Source of the DNA: Pyrococcus yayanosii CH1 | Lineage (GTDB): Archaea > Methanobacteriota_B > Thermococci > Thermococcales > Thermococcaceae | Assembly (NCBI RefSeq): GCF_000215995.1 | Contig: NC_015680.1 | Coordinates: 1,054,001-1,118,000, forward strand | DNA: 64,000 nucleotides | Reading direction: 5' to 3' | In this document: in pieces, positions 33,585 through 42,691 of the stretch | How positions within the stretch are numbered: position 1 is the first letter of the stretch | Layout: each line of letters opens with the position of its first letter | The notes under the pieces: model-generated | The model's input: only the letters and a program-made list of their open reading frames with translations | Told to the model about the DNA's origin: nothing | Databases searched by the model: none | Translations under genes and position numbers: made by a program

Positions 33585-35291
33585 TCACCCCAGTAGCCAG
33601 AGTATTGCCTCGCCTCCCCCAAGGTTCATGAACTTAGCCATCAGGTGTTGGCCCAAGTACATTCCCGCCGCGAAGACCCAGAGGAGGATTACGAAGTAGT
33701 AGAGGGAGCCAAGGATGTGACCGCCATCAGCCACCTTAATGGCCATCGCCGAGAGCAGGGAATGAGTTACCATGAGAACCAGCATCACGAGGCTGAGCAT
33801 CGCCATGCCACTGGGTGGTATCACATGAATGATGTCCCCTATGTACTCGGTGGGCACCTCAAGCTTGCCGAATAGATCGTTTATGGAAACGGCCACTTGG
33901 AAGGATGCTGCTATGGAGAATGCAAACGCTCCCGTGAGGCCGAGAATTATGCCGAGGAAGTTCGAAACGCTCTGTTGCCTCTTCCTCCTAAGGCGAACGA
34001 GCCTCTCAAAGTTCCTGCTGATTACTTTGCCAACGTAGTCCGGTTCGGCACCGAGTCTAAGGCTCTCCCTAAAAATTTCCGAGAATATCCCTATGAGCCA
34101 GCTACCGGTCTCAGCTATAAAGAAGTCCCAAGCCCTCTGCGGGTCGACCCTAACGGCCAGCCTGCGGTAAAGGGACTTTATGTCCTCGGTGAGCGTTCCA
34201 AAGTCATGGGCGCTAAGGTATTTCAAGACAAGAAGCAGGGAAGCACCGCTCGCAGCCAAGGAGGAGGAAAGGCTTCTTATGAAGGCGGGGAAGTTCTCAT
34301 CCTTCCTAAATATTGCCGCCTCCTCCCTCCTAACGACATTGCCAACATAGGCGAGGGGAGTTAGGGTGAGGGCCACCACAAAGGGCGTTGGTATTGGAAA
34401 GCGGGGCCTGATGATTAAGTAATAGGCGAGGCCAACTATTGGAATGGCAATAAGAGAGTATATTAAGGCCCTCCTTATCCTCCTCTGTCTCGGCGTTTCA
34501 ACTTTCACTTCCGCCCATATTGGATCCTCGGGCATGCGATATTTTATGACCAGGAGGGCACCCACCTCAGCCGCCACTATGAGGAAGAGAAGGTATAAGG
34601 CCAGCCTCCCAATGTCTTGGGCTGTTATCAGGGGCCCAATGATTATGAAAGCGGCGGCAAAGACCACGGAGATTATTATTGACTCATAGATTTCCTTAAA
34701 GATGTCAAGGTCGTAGAGGGCGCCCTCGTAGAATGTCTGGTAGTCATCCATAACTGTCTGCTGCTCCTGGAAGAGATACTCCTTCAGGTCAACGCCGCTG
34801 TCAAGGGAATAAGCCAGCCGGTCAAGGAAATCTGAGAACACCCTGCTTGGAGTTCTTCTCGCGAGGAAGCGGAAGGCCTCTGGGAGGGAGCGGTGAAGCT
34901 TGTCAACTATTATGTAAACCTTCTTGAGCTCGCTGGCTATAGCACCAAGCTTAGGGTCACTCGAGAGAACCTTGAGGAGGTCGCTCCTGCCTATCTCGCT
35001 CGTCGAAAGGACAGCGAAGTACGTTATGAAGTAGGGGAGCTTGGAGTTAATTGATATCTTCTTCGAATCGGCCATGAGGTAGGGGTATGCCACGGCGTAG
35101 ATGATAATGATAGTCGGGATGAGATACATGAATATTCTGAGGCCGAGAGGAAGAACGAAGAATCGAGTGAATACCATTATCGCCATGAAGATTATGAGGG
35201 AGCCAAATATGCTGGGGATGAGTATCCTGCGCACGTATTCCTTCGGGGACACGTCTGACTTAACGAAGATGCTGATATTCTCTTCCGGCAT
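33585..35291 (-). CDS. flaJ: Archaellum membrane platform FlaJ/ArlJ
   Basis: 568-residue polytopic membrane protein homologous to type IV pilus TadC/PilC, and the platform on which the FlaI motor acts. Helices cluster near the N-terminus (SLIIFMAIMVFTRFFVLPLG), the middle and C-terminus, with two cytoplasmic GspF-like regions. GAGGTGGTGGTAACA precedes the ATG, chosen over an in-frame GTG four codons upstream that overlaps this site. The stop overlaps the Thr-stalk gene's ribosome binding site. Confidence 0.93.
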   Translation of the reverse strand: MPEENISIFVKSDVSPKEYVRRILIPSIFGSLIIFMAIMVFTRFFVLPLGLRIFMYLIPTIIIIYAVAYPYLMADSKKISINSKLPYFITYFAVLSTSEIGRSDLLKVLSSDPKLGAIASELKKVYIIVDKLHRSLPEAFRFLARRTPSRVFSDFLDRLAYSLDSGVDLKEYLFQEQQTVMDDYQTFYEGALYDLDIFKEIYESIIISVVFAAAFIIIGPLITAQDIGRLALYLLFLIVAAEVGALLVIKYRMPEDPIWAEVKVETPRQRRIRRALIYSLIAIPIVGLAYYLIIRPRFPIPTPFVVALTLTPLAYVGNVVRREEAAIFRKDENFPAFIRSLSSSLAASGASLLLVLKYLSAHDFGTLTEDIKSLYRRLAVRVDPQRAWDFFIAETGSWLIGIFSEIFRESLRLGAEPDYVGKVISRNFERLVRLRRKRQQSVSNFLGIILGLTGAFAFSIAASFQVAVSINDLFGKLEVPTEYIGDIIHVIPPSGMAMLSLVMLVLMVTHSLLSAMAIKVADGGHILGSLYYFVILLWVFAAGMYLGQHLMAKFMNLGGGEAILWLLG

Positions 35292-35304
35292 TGTTACCAC
35301 CACC

Positions 35305-36918
35305 TCACAGCCTGAAGCTGAGACCTTCGATGCCCCTCTGGTAGAAGGCCTTAATTTCCCTGTAAACGTCCCAGTAGTTGAATATCTTCAGCTCGACCAT
35401 TCTCTGGATTATCCTTGCCCTAAGGAAGAGCTCGTCGTAGATATCCTTCGGGTCCTCATAACCAGCAATCTCGGCTATCTTCCTCTCGAGTATGTAGGAG
35501 TTGTTCATGCCCCTGAATATGTGCTTATCACTGACAGGGTCCCATTCGAAGACATTTCTCGTTGCGACGCCTCCAAGCTCTTCATAGTAACCCTCTATCT
35601 CGACAACGGTGATAACACGCCTCAGAAACTTGCCCCTCACATAGACGGCCTGCTGGAAGAGGGCGATGTTGAGGTTGTCTATGAAGGTTATTGGGACGTT
35701 GATCGGATGGCCCGTGAAACGCTGGATCATCTTCTTGACATCACCCGCGTGGAACGTGGACATGACGGGGTGTCCAGTCTGCATCGCCTGGAAGGCTATG
35801 GCACCTTCGGCACCACGGATCTCACCGACGATGATATAATTCGGTCTCGAACGCAAGGCCGCTTTGAGAAGGTCGAAAAGTGTAACTCTGCTCTCCTCGG
35901 GACCGCGCTCCCTAGTCACTAGACGCTGCCAGGTTGGATGGGGCACTTGAACCTCGGGTGTATCCTCGGCGGTGAAAACCTTGGAACCTGGCTTTATGAA
36001 GGGGATTATAGCGTTCAAGGTCGTCGTCTTACCTGAGGCTGTTTCACCACAGATAAATATACTCATACCATACTCTATGGCCAGCCAGAGGTAGGCCGCG
36101 ATCTCGGCGCTCATAGTTCCCCAGGCAACGAGCTGGGTTATGCTAAGGGGTGTGGCCGCGAACTTACGAATTGTTGCGCTCGGACCTTTAAGGGAAATGT
36201 CCGGGGAGTATATTATGTTGATACGGGAGCCGTCAGGCAGCGCACCATCAACTATCGGGTTCCTATCGCTCACAGGCCTTCCTATGCGCTCTGAAAGGTT
36301 CTTGAAGTAGTCGGCAAGCTCAACATTGTCCTTGAACTTGATGTTCGTCGGAAGGTGCTCGAATATCTTGTGAACGAGGGATACGTAGTGGGCACCTATG
36401 ATATGGATGTCCTCGATGTATGGGTCCCTCGCGAGAGGCTCAAGAGGACCGATACCTATTATGTCTCTCTTTATGAGGTAGCGGAACTTCTCCATCTCGT
36501 CTTTCGTTATAGTAATTGCTTTTCTACCCTTTACGAGGGAGAGAACTGCCTCTTCAAAGAGGGAGTCCAAGAACCTTTCGAACTCCTCCTGCTCCTCAGG
36601 AATCTCGCGAGAGGGGGCCAACTCGAGTATCCTATCCTTTATGAGCCTGTATTTCTCCTCTTCCTCTTTGCTCTCTATCCTGGGCTCTATGACTATATAC
36701 TGCTTCTCGGTCTGAGGGTCGCCGTAGATGTGGATGAATATTGGATCACCCACTGGGTAGATTATATTCGGATAGGGTATCTCCTTCATTTCCCTGCTGA
36801 GCTGGACGTGGAACTCTGGAATCTTACCGTACTTCCTCCTAAACTGGTCGATGTATTTGCGGAGGTGCGGATTCCTCCTCATCGCATCCTCGAGCGTCGT
36901 TGACACTACCTCCGCCAT
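35305..36918 (-). CDS. flaI: Archaellum motor ATPase FlaI/ArlI
   Basis: 537-residue hexameric ATPase that powers archaellum assembly and rotation. Walker A is CGETASGKTTTLN; the Asp box has VFTAEDTPEVQVPH, Walker B is YIIVGEIRGAEG and the His box MSTFHAGDVKKMI. An N-terminal domain precedes the core. Adjacent to flaJ (14 bases) and flaH (1 base), as usual. Confidence 0.96.
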   Translation of the reverse strand: MAEVVSTTLEDAMRRNPHLRKYIDQFRRKYGKIPEFHVQLSREMKEIPYPNIIYPVGDPIFIHIYGDPQTEKQYIVIEPRIESKEEEEKYRLIKDRILELAPSREIPEEQEEFERFLDSLFEEAVLSLVKGRKAITITKDEMEKFRYLIKRDIIGIGPLEPLARDPYIEDIHIIGAHYVSLVHKIFEHLPTNIKFKDNVELADYFKNLSERIGRPVSDRNPIVDGALPDGSRINIIYSPDISLKGPSATIRKFAATPLSITQLVAWGTMSAEIAAYLWLAIEYGMSIFICGETASGKTTTLNAIIPFIKPGSKVFTAEDTPEVQVPHPTWQRLVTRERGPEESRVTLFDLLKAALRSRPNYIIVGEIRGAEGAIAFQAMQTGHPVMSTFHAGDVKKMIQRFTGHPINVPITFIDNLNIALFQQAVYVRGKFLRRVITVVEIEGYYEELGGVATRNVFEWDPVSDKHIFRGMNNSYILERKIAEIAGYEDPKDIYDELFLRARIIQRMVELKIFNYWDVYREIKAFYQRGIEGLSFRL

Positions 36919-36919
36919 G

Positions 36920-37618
36920 TCACACCACCGCCGCTATCTCTACAACAAGGCCGACCTTTGGCTCCACGCGGAATGGTATTATCTTTTGAAAAGCTCCCTT
37001 GGCATTGTTGTACTTCACTATCGTGGCGGAGTTCTTCAGATCCCCACCGAAGACCCTCACGTTGAGGCGCATGAGCATCGTGGAGGCCTCTTCTAGTAAG
37101 AAGAGAACGTCCCTCGGGAGCTCCTCAGGGTTAGCTGTAAGCACTATCACCTTCCCAAGGCTCGAAAGCCTTTTTATGTACATAAGGAAGTTCCTCACGG
37201 CCCTTACGTCCTGCTCCCTCGAGAGTATCGATGAAAAGGAATCTATCATAACAACATCCTGCTCCCAGAGGCGAGGCTCACCAAGGAGCCTGCTCAGGAA
37301 CTTTCTCTCCTCGCTCACACCGCTCAGGAGAGGATAAAGGGAAACGAACACAAGCTTCTTCCTTATGAGAAAAGGAATCACATCGTAACCAATTGACATC
37401 ATCTGCTTGACGTATTCAACAGTCGTGTACTGGCTGGAGACGTAAGAGCACGTATAACCGTTCATCAGGAAGCCGTAAAGGAGTCTCTGAGAGAGTATGG
37501 ACTTACCGCTACCCCTGTCGCCTTCTATGACTAAAATAGTGCCGGCGGGGATACCCCCGCCAAGACGCCTGTGGAGTTCATCGCCCTTTAGATCCATCCT
37601 GAGGAGCTCCTCGACCAA
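36920..37618 (-). CDS. flaH: Archaellum ATP-binding protein FlaH/ArlH
   Basis: 232-residue RecA/KaiC-like protein that binds ATP and forms a ring under FlaI. The Walker A is EGDRGSGKSILSQRL and the Walker B-like segment VVMIDSFSSIL. The TTG start follows GGGTGATC; a GTG three codons upstream lies inside that site, and an ATG ten codons later (MDLKGDELHRRL) is possible. The length and operon position fit FlaH. Confidence 0.93.
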   Translation of the reverse strand: MVEELLRMDLKGDELHRRLGGGIPAGTILVIEGDRGSGKSILSQRLLYGFLMNGYTCSYVSSQYTTVEYVKQMMSIGYDVIPFLIRKKLVFVSLYPLLSGVSEERKFLSRLLGEPRLWEQDVVMIDSFSSILSREQDVRAVRNFLMYIKRLSSLGKVIVLTANPEELPRDVLFLLEEASTMLMRLNVRVFGGDLKNSATIVKYNNAKGAFQKIIPFRVEPKVGLVVEIAAVV

Positions 37619-37667
37619 GGTGATCACCCGTTACCCTTCTAAGGTGATTTTAGCCTGAAAGAGTTCT

Positions 37668-38141
37668 TTAGATCTCAAACACCAGACTCCTCTTCTTGCC
37701 GTTCTCCAGCACGACGACGAGCTTGTGATATCCCGCGGAGAGTTGTGTCCCAAGTGTGACCTTAATGACACCCACCTCGTAGGGGTCGAGGGATGTTATA
37801 ACATTGCCATTAACATCCATAAATGTGAGGTTGGCCGGAGGGATTAAATTCCCATCTATAAATACCTGGACAGCCTCGGACGTAAAGGATATCGGAACCC
37901 TCCCAATGTTCTTAATGTAAAAGGTGTAGTTGTAAGGGCCAGTACCCTCCACGGGAATGTTCGCCGGATCGTTGATTATCGCGAAGTCTGTTCTAAGTTG
38001 GTCGGCGAGAGAGGCACCTCTAACCTTTATACCTCCAGCTATATCGGTGGTAACGTAAGCTAAGGCGCCGGCGACCGTGCCGGCGACGATGACGGCCACG
38101 ATAAACATTATGAGCTCGCTCACAGGCCCGCCTGCGGCCAT
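37668..38141 (-). CDS. flaG: Archaellum stator protein FlaG/ArlG
   Basis: 157 residues. An N-terminal membrane helix (ELIMFIVAVIVAGTVAGALA) is followed by an extracytoplasmic immunoglobulin-like domain (YTFYIKNIGRVPISFTSEAV). FlaG with FlaF couples the motor to the cell envelope. The ATG overlaps the flaF stop (TGATG) after GGAGGTGAGC. The length is normal. Confidence 0.92.
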   Translation of the reverse strand: MAAGGPVSELIMFIVAVIVAGTVAGALAYVTTDIAGGIKVRGASLADQLRTDFAIINDPANIPVEGTGPYNYTFYIKNIGRVPISFTSEAVQVFIDGNLIPPANLTFMDVNGNVITSLDPYEVGVIKVTLGTQLSAGYHKLVVVLENGKKRSLVFEI

Positions 38142-38608
38142 CAGCTCACCTCCATTACACACTGAGTTGAGCTCGAATCGATGACATAGTTAGTGCCATT
38201 ATAGTGATAGGTTATTATCAGCTGGCACCCATTCGCGAAAGCTAGGCTTACGTGATTTAAGTTGCCACTAGTATCGGCACCCGGAAAGAGGAGTGAGTAG
38301 GAATCACCTGGTATCAGATAGTTAAAATCTACGGAATTTGAATAGATACCGTTGAATATTATGTCAACATTACCAGGAATTGTCTGGCCTTCAAATACAA
38401 ACGTTAAGTTTACGTGAGTCGTATTGTAGGGAAGTATTGAAATGCTACCAATCTTGAAATTTATCTGAGAGAGTCTTAGTGAGTACCAGTAATCTTTTGC
38501 CGAGACCACTTCCGAGTAGGAGTTTTCCCAGGCTACGTATAGAGCCCCGAGGGCGAGTAAAAAAGATATAAAGATTATTGCTGCGCTCGCTGAAACGCTG
38601 AAGCCCAC
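38141..38608 (-). CDS. flaF: Archaellum stator protein FlaF/ArlF
   Basis: 155 residues with an N-terminal helix (SASAAIIFISFLLALGALYV) and a beta-sandwich outside the membrane that binds S-layer in characterised homologues. Its C-terminal end (SSTQCVMEVS) overlaps flaG. GGAGGGAGC precedes the ATG, 24 bases after flaD. Confidence 0.92.
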   Translation of the reverse strand: MGFSVSASAAIIFISFLLALGALYVAWENSYSEVVSAKDYWYSLRLSQINFKIGSISILPYNTTHVNLTFVFEGQTIPGNVDIIFNGIYSNSVDFNYLIPGDSYSLLFPGADTSGNLNHVSLAFANGCQLIITYHYNGTNYVIDSSSTQCVMEVS

Positions 38609-38631
38609 TGGTGCTCCCTCCTTGATAGAGC

Positions 38632-39852
38632 TCAGACGCCGTAAAACTCATCGAGCGTCTTCTCCAGCATCTTGATTTCTCTTTCAAGCCTGTCGAGGAC
38701 GTCTCTCGTTATCCTGAGTCCCCTGAGCCTCTCGATGAAGAGCAGACTTATGAGGTGATCCTGGACGGTGAGCTTTTCAGCCGGCCTCCACTCGGGGTCG
38801 CGGTGGTGTGGCCTTGTACCCTTGGCAAAGCGGAGGAGCTGATTGAGAACCTTCTCGCTTATCCAACCGATGTCGTAGTAGAACTCTAGGACGCGCTCAA
38901 GGTTCTGCATGCCAACCCTGTCGATAAGGAACCCAAGCCACTTGAGTGCTATCATTATGGAGACAAGGTCCTCCGGTATCTCCTCGAGTCTTGCTTTCCT
39001 GGGCTCCTCCTCGAAGAGTATGCTTGCGATGTCCTCGGGTATCTTCATCTTTTCGGCCATTTTAACTCCCTCCTCAACATTTTCCTCTTCGGGAACTTTC
39101 TCCTCTCCTTTCTCAACTTCAGGAGCGGGAGCCTCAATAACCTCCTCAACAACCTCTTCTTCAGGGGGAACTTCTTCAACAACTTCCTCAACCTTGGGCT
39201 TCTCCTCCTCCGGAAGCTCCTCGATTTCGACGGATACTTCCTCGACAGGCTTCTTCTTGGCTTCCTCCTCAAGCTGTTCAATTTCCTGAACAACTTCCTG
39301 AACTTCTTCCTCAGCAACTTCCCCCTTCTCTAACTTCTCCTCCAGCTCTTCTACCTTCTTTCTGGCCTCCTCAAGCTTCTCGCCGGCTATCTTTTCCGAT
39401 ATTTCGTCAAGCTTCTTGTGGAGCCCTTCAATCTTCTCAGCTATCTCCTTACCGGTCTCCTCCTTCTCGCCGCCTTCGAGTATCTCCTCAAGCTTCTCAA
39501 CCTTCTCCTCCACCTCTTCAACCTGCTCGGTAATCTTCTCGGCCCTCTTCTCATGAACTGCGAACTTCTTTTCTTCCAAGGCTTCGACCAAGCGGGAAAG
39601 CTGAGTGCTGAGTTCTGTCAGCCTCTTGCCGAGCTCATCGACCCTCTTGCTTATCTGCTCGTACTTTGCTGCCTGACTTCCATAGGCATCAAGGACCCTC
39701 TTGATTATCTCGTCGAGCTGCTGGGGAGTTAGGGAATCCTTCTTGGCCATGAGCTTTTCCCTAAGCTCGTTGATGACGACGCTGGGCACTTTGCCCTTGA
39801 GCTCGGAGAGCTTTGCATTTATTTCAGCATCCGTAACGTATCCCATCTCCAT
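38632..39852 (-). CDS. flaD: Archaellum protein FlaD/E (ArlD/E)
   Basis: 406 residues. A long Glu/Lys-rich coiled-coil and low-complexity middle precede the conserved C-terminal FlaD/E domain (LEEIPEDLVSIMIALKWLGF, RVGMQNLERVLEFYYDIGWIS). In euryarchaea FlaCDE form the cytoplasmic ring that links the motor to chemotaxis proteins. The E-rich linker is long (about 150 residues). GAGGTGTGAG overlaps the flaC stop and precedes the ATG. Confidence 0.92.
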   Translation of the reverse strand: MEMGYVTDAEINAKLSELKGKVPSVVINELREKLMAKKDSLTPQQLDEIIKRVLDAYGSQAAKYEQISKRVDELGKRLTELSTQLSRLVEALEEKKFAVHEKRAEKITEQVEEVEEKVEKLEEILEGGEKEETGKEIAEKIEGLHKKLDEISEKIAGEKLEEARKKVEELEEKLEKGEVAEEEVQEVVQEIEQLEEEAKKKPVEEVSVEIEELPEEEKPKVEEVVEEVPPEEEVVEEVIEAPAPEVEKGEEKVPEEENVEEGVKMAEKMKIPEDIASILFEEEPRKARLEEIPEDLVSIMIALKWLGFLIDRVGMQNLERVLEFYYDIGWISEKVLNQLLRFAKGTRPHHRDPEWRPAEKLTVQDHLISLLFIERLRGLRITRDVLDRLEREIKMLEKTLDEFYGV

Positions 39853-39855
39853 GGC

Positions 39856-40340
39856 TCACACCTCAGCCAGCACCTCGTAGAGTATTGAGTCTATGTCAAC
39901 ACCATACCCGGCGAGCACCTTGATGTCGTTCTTGACCTGAGCAAGCTCCATCCTGAGCTCCTCGATCTGCTTCTTGAGCTCCTGAATCTCACTGCTGAGG
40001 GAGGACTCTTGAGAGAGCTGCTCCTTGAAGGGGTTTATCTCTTGGGAAACTACTTCATAGAGCATCATTATGTCCTTGATAGTTTTGTCGAGCCTCTCGA
40101 TCTCTTCACGAAGCTCCTGCATCTGCTTCTTGATGTTGTCGATGCTTATCTTAACCCTCGGAAGGTCGTTCTCTATTTCGTTAAGCCTCTCCATAATCTG
40201 GTTTATCTGCTCCTCCTGCTCCCTGTTCTCCACCTTTTGCTCGAGCTCCTCAACGTTTATGACGTCCTCAACGGGCTCAACCTCTGCCTTCTCTTCCCTT
40301 TTCTTTTTTTAAAGATAGCAGAGAGAAAGTCAAGGGCCAT
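39856..40340 (-). CDS. flaC: Archaellum protein FlaC/ArlC, split by an apparent frameshift
   Basis: Coiled-coil FlaC. The natural ATG at 40340 follows GAGGTGGGGGCCT right after the last archaellin and encodes MALDFLSAIFKKRKGK. That frame leaves the FlaC frame at an A7 run (40304-40310). One extra A (or a -1 slip) joins it to the downstream part REEKAEVEPVEDVINVEE...NREQEEQINQIMERL, which otherwise has no start codon before a GTG at 40233. The two parts together match a complete FlaC of about 160 residues. Either slippage or an indel is involved. Confidence 0.75.
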
Positions 40341-40351
40341 AGGCCCCCACC

Positions 40352-41131
40352 TCACTGTAGCTCCATTATGTTGTCCGTATAGGTGCTGGGCGTGGTAAAG
40401 TCTATGACTCCAGCCGCACCATTTTCAGGTATCACCTTCCCGATGACCTTTGTGCTGGGCATGAAACCGAAGCTGCCGTCGCTGTAAGTGTTGTCGTTGT
40501 CGAAGGGCATTAGCCAGATCATTATGGCCGCAATATCGCCCCAGGTGAGGGTTGGATTGTTGACATCTTTGAGGCTTCCGTCTCCATCCTGCACCACTGC
40601 CACGCCAAAGAGTAGTTTGGTGCTGTTCTTGTAGGCGTAGTAGAGGTTCTGCCATACGTCCGAGGCGCTGTTCACGGTCACGTAGCCTGTAATTGTAGTG
40701 GCTCCATAGGGCTCGAGGCTGAGGTTGTATGCGAACACGTCCGGGAGGTCGCCCGTGTAGTGGAAGTATGTCGCCTGAAGGCCCGCGTCCTCTTCGGGGT
40801 CGTAGTACCTGTAGACTGCCATTTTCTTCCCGTCGCTGATAACGATCTTGACGTGGGCGAGGTCAACGCCGGTGCTTCCAGCATTCGGGCTGACGTATAT
40901 GACGAGCCTCGTTATATTGCTGCCCGCTGGTACCGTGCCATTTATGTACCCATAAACGTTCATGACCTTTATGCCACTCGCTACCTCCTGGGTTGTCTGC
41001 CTGCCGGTTGCCATTGCCTTCTGCTGGAGGTAACCGCTCGTGGCTATGAGCACGCCGGCCGCAACCGCCGCCACGAGCACCATCGCTATGAATACTATGA
41101 GCGTGCCAATGCCTATCGCACCCCTCCTCAT
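40352..41131 (-). CDS. flaB: Archaellin FlaB (third copy)
   Basis: 259-residue pre-archaellin. The class III signal MRRGAIG is cut by the FlaK peptidase ahead of the conserved [19 protein letters not shown] helix that packs in the filament core. The [14 protein letters not shown] motif is conserved in all three copies. GAGGTGGTTGAT precedes the ATG. It is the longest of the three, with an insertion in the outer domain. Confidence 0.96.
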   Translation of the reverse strand: MRRGAIGIGTLIVFIAMVLVAAVAAGVLIATSGYLQQKAMATGRQTTQEVASGIKVMNVYGYINGTVPAGSNITRLVIYVSPNAGSTGVDLAHVKIVISDGKKMAVYRYYDPEEDAGLQATYFHYTGDLPDVFAYNLSLEPYGATTITGYVTVNSASDVWQNLYYAYKNSTKLLFGVAVVQDGDGSLKDVNNPTLTWGDIAAIMIWLMPFDNDNTYSDGSFGFMPSTKVIGKVIPENGAAGVIDFTTPSTYTDNIMELQ

Positions 41132-41141
41132 ATCAACCACC

Positions 41142-41798
41142 TCACTGTAGTTCTATCACGTTGTATCCGAAGGTTGGGGGTGTAGTGAAGTCTATAACTC
41201 CAGCCGAGCCTGCCTCGGGTATGACCTTGCCGACGATTTTCGTGGAGGGTCCAATGCCGAGGCTGCCCCTGTACTCGAAGACGTCAGTCTTTATGAGTAG
41301 GGCGACCGTGTCTCCCCACTCGAGGGTCGGGTGGTTGTCTTCCATCTTTGACCCTATGTCGTTTATGATAGCTATGGCGAAGGTACCCTCGTCGAGGTTG
41401 TCCCATATCTGGGCAGTCTCGTTGGCTCCCGTAAATAGGTCTAGTATCTTGCCCGTGTAGAGGATGCCGCTGTAGTTGTAAACGACGAGCTTGATGCCGT
41501 CGCTCATGACTATTTTGACGTTGCTGAGGTCGATGCCACTACTGCCCGCGTTGGGTGTGATGAAGATCGCCATCTTGGTGATAGTGCCATTGGAGGGTGG
41601 GGTCCCATTGACATAGCCGAAGACGTTGACTATTTTTATGCCGCTCGCAACCTCTTGAGTTGTTTGCCTGCCCGTAGCTTGGGCTCTCTGCTGGAGGTAG
41701 CCGGCGGTGCCTATAATAACGCCCGCCGCCACTGCAGCAACGAGCACCATCGCTATGAACACTATGAGCGTGCCGATGCCTATTGCTCCCCTCCTCAT
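41142..41798 (-). CDS. flaB: Archaellin FlaB (second copy)
   Basis: 218-residue pre-archaellin with the MRRGAIG processing site, [19 protein letters not shown] core helix and [26 protein letters not shown] precedes the ATG. Its C-terminal [20 protein letters not shown] echoes the other copies. Likely a minor or junction archaellin. Confidence 0.96.
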   Translation of the reverse strand: MRRGAIGIGTLIVFIAMVLVAAVAAGVIIGTAGYLQQRAQATGRQTTQEVASGIKIVNVFGYVNGTPPSNGTITKMAIFITPNAGSSGIDLSNVKIVMSDGIKLVVYNYSGILYTGKILDLFTGANETAQIWDNLDEGTFAIAIINDIGSKMEDNHPTLEWGDTVALLIKTDVFEYRGSLGIGPSTKIVGKVIPEAGSAGVIDFTTPPTFGYNVIELQ

Positions 41799-41867
41799 GC
41801 CATCACCCCCTGAAAAATAATCTTAAAGAAAGAATGAAAGGGCCAAGATATTAAGAGGGAAGAGAAG

Positions 41868-42536
41868 TCACTGGAGGTCGATGACGTTAGTGGTGTACGT
41901 GGATGGGGTCGTGAAGTCTATGACACCTGGAGCACCGAATTCCGGAACGACCTCACCAGTAATCTTAGTCCTAACTGGAATTCCACCCGTGAATATCTGG
42001 TCAGCCTGAACGGCAAGGACGACGATGTCTCCCTGGTTGAGAGTTGGAGCAGTCTTCTGGACCGAACCGTCATAGTCCTGAATAACGATGATACCAAACG
42101 TCGTCGATGTTAACTGTGCCCAGTTGAAAGTGTTCCCATTGGCATCGGTGAGTGTGTCACTGAATACGTTGTCAACCGGGCCAACTACGTAAGTGTCAAG
42201 GGTGTCGTTGTAGTATAGTATGCCCTCGACGTTGCCGTCTGAGAGTATTATCTTAGTATTCTTGAGGTCAATTCCCGAGCTTCCGGCGTTCGGGCTGACG
42301 TAAATGGCAAGCCTAGTAATGTTGAAGCCACCTGTTGGGTTCGGGTTGTATCCCACGACACTCATCACCTTGATTCCGCTGGCTACTTCTTGGGTTGTCT
42401 GCCTGCCCGTGCTGGAAGCCTTCTGCTGGAGGAAGCCGCTGGTGTTGATGAGCACTGCCGCAGCCACTGCCGCCACTAGCACCATGGCAATAAACACAAT
42501 CAAGGTCCCAATACCCACAGCACCCCTCCTTGCCAT
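41868..42536 (-). CDS. flaB: Archaellin FlaB (first copy, nearest the promoter)
   Basis: 222-residue pre-archaellin beginning MARRGAVG, then [19 protein letters not shown] and [17 protein letters not shown]. The start follows GGGGGTGCGGCC; an in-frame upstream start (MKTFQGGA) would precede this site. Being first in the operon behind the strong promoter, it is the likely major subunit, as reported for the first archaellin gene in Pyrococcus furiosus. Confidence 0.95.
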   Translation of the reverse strand: MARRGAVGIGTLIVFIAMVLVAAVAAAVLINTSGFLQQKASSTGRQTTQEVASGIKVMSVVGYNPNPTGGFNITRLAIYVSPNAGSSGIDLKNTKIILSDGNVEGILYYNDTLDTYVVGPVDNVFSDTLTDANGNTFNWAQLTSTTFGIIVIQDYDGSVQKTAPTLNQGDIVVLAVQADQIFTGGIPVRTKITGEVVPEFGAPGVIDFTTPSTYTTNVIDLQ

Positions 42537-42584
42537 GGCCGCACCCCCTTGGAAGGTTTTCAATAATATCTGGGGGCTGTTGGA

Positions 42585-42652
42585 TATAAATTGATTTTTT
42601 GCTTGTGGGAATGTTTGTAAGAATGTAACTACATATGTAGGTGCATATGTAG
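42585..42652 (-). promoter_or_regulatory. Archaellin promoter with tandem EarA-type boxes
   Basis: The minus-strand TATA (TTTATATC, 42585-42592) lies about 25 bases before the expected transcript start. Upstream are CTACATATGTAG (42629-42640, perfect palindrome) and GTGCATATGTAG (42641-42652), which present TACATA twice on the minus strand. TACATA is the core of the EarA site described in Methanococcus maripaludis, as I recall it. The earA gene lies just upstream. Confidence 0.75.
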
Positions 42653-42691
42653 GTATTTATGCAGAAAAAAAGTAATTTAAAGAAAAAAGGA

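Noticed and set aside
39045-39317. Arg/Lys-rich frame inside flaD on the same strand
   Set aside because: It is an alternative frame of the Glu-rich coiled-coil coding sequence.
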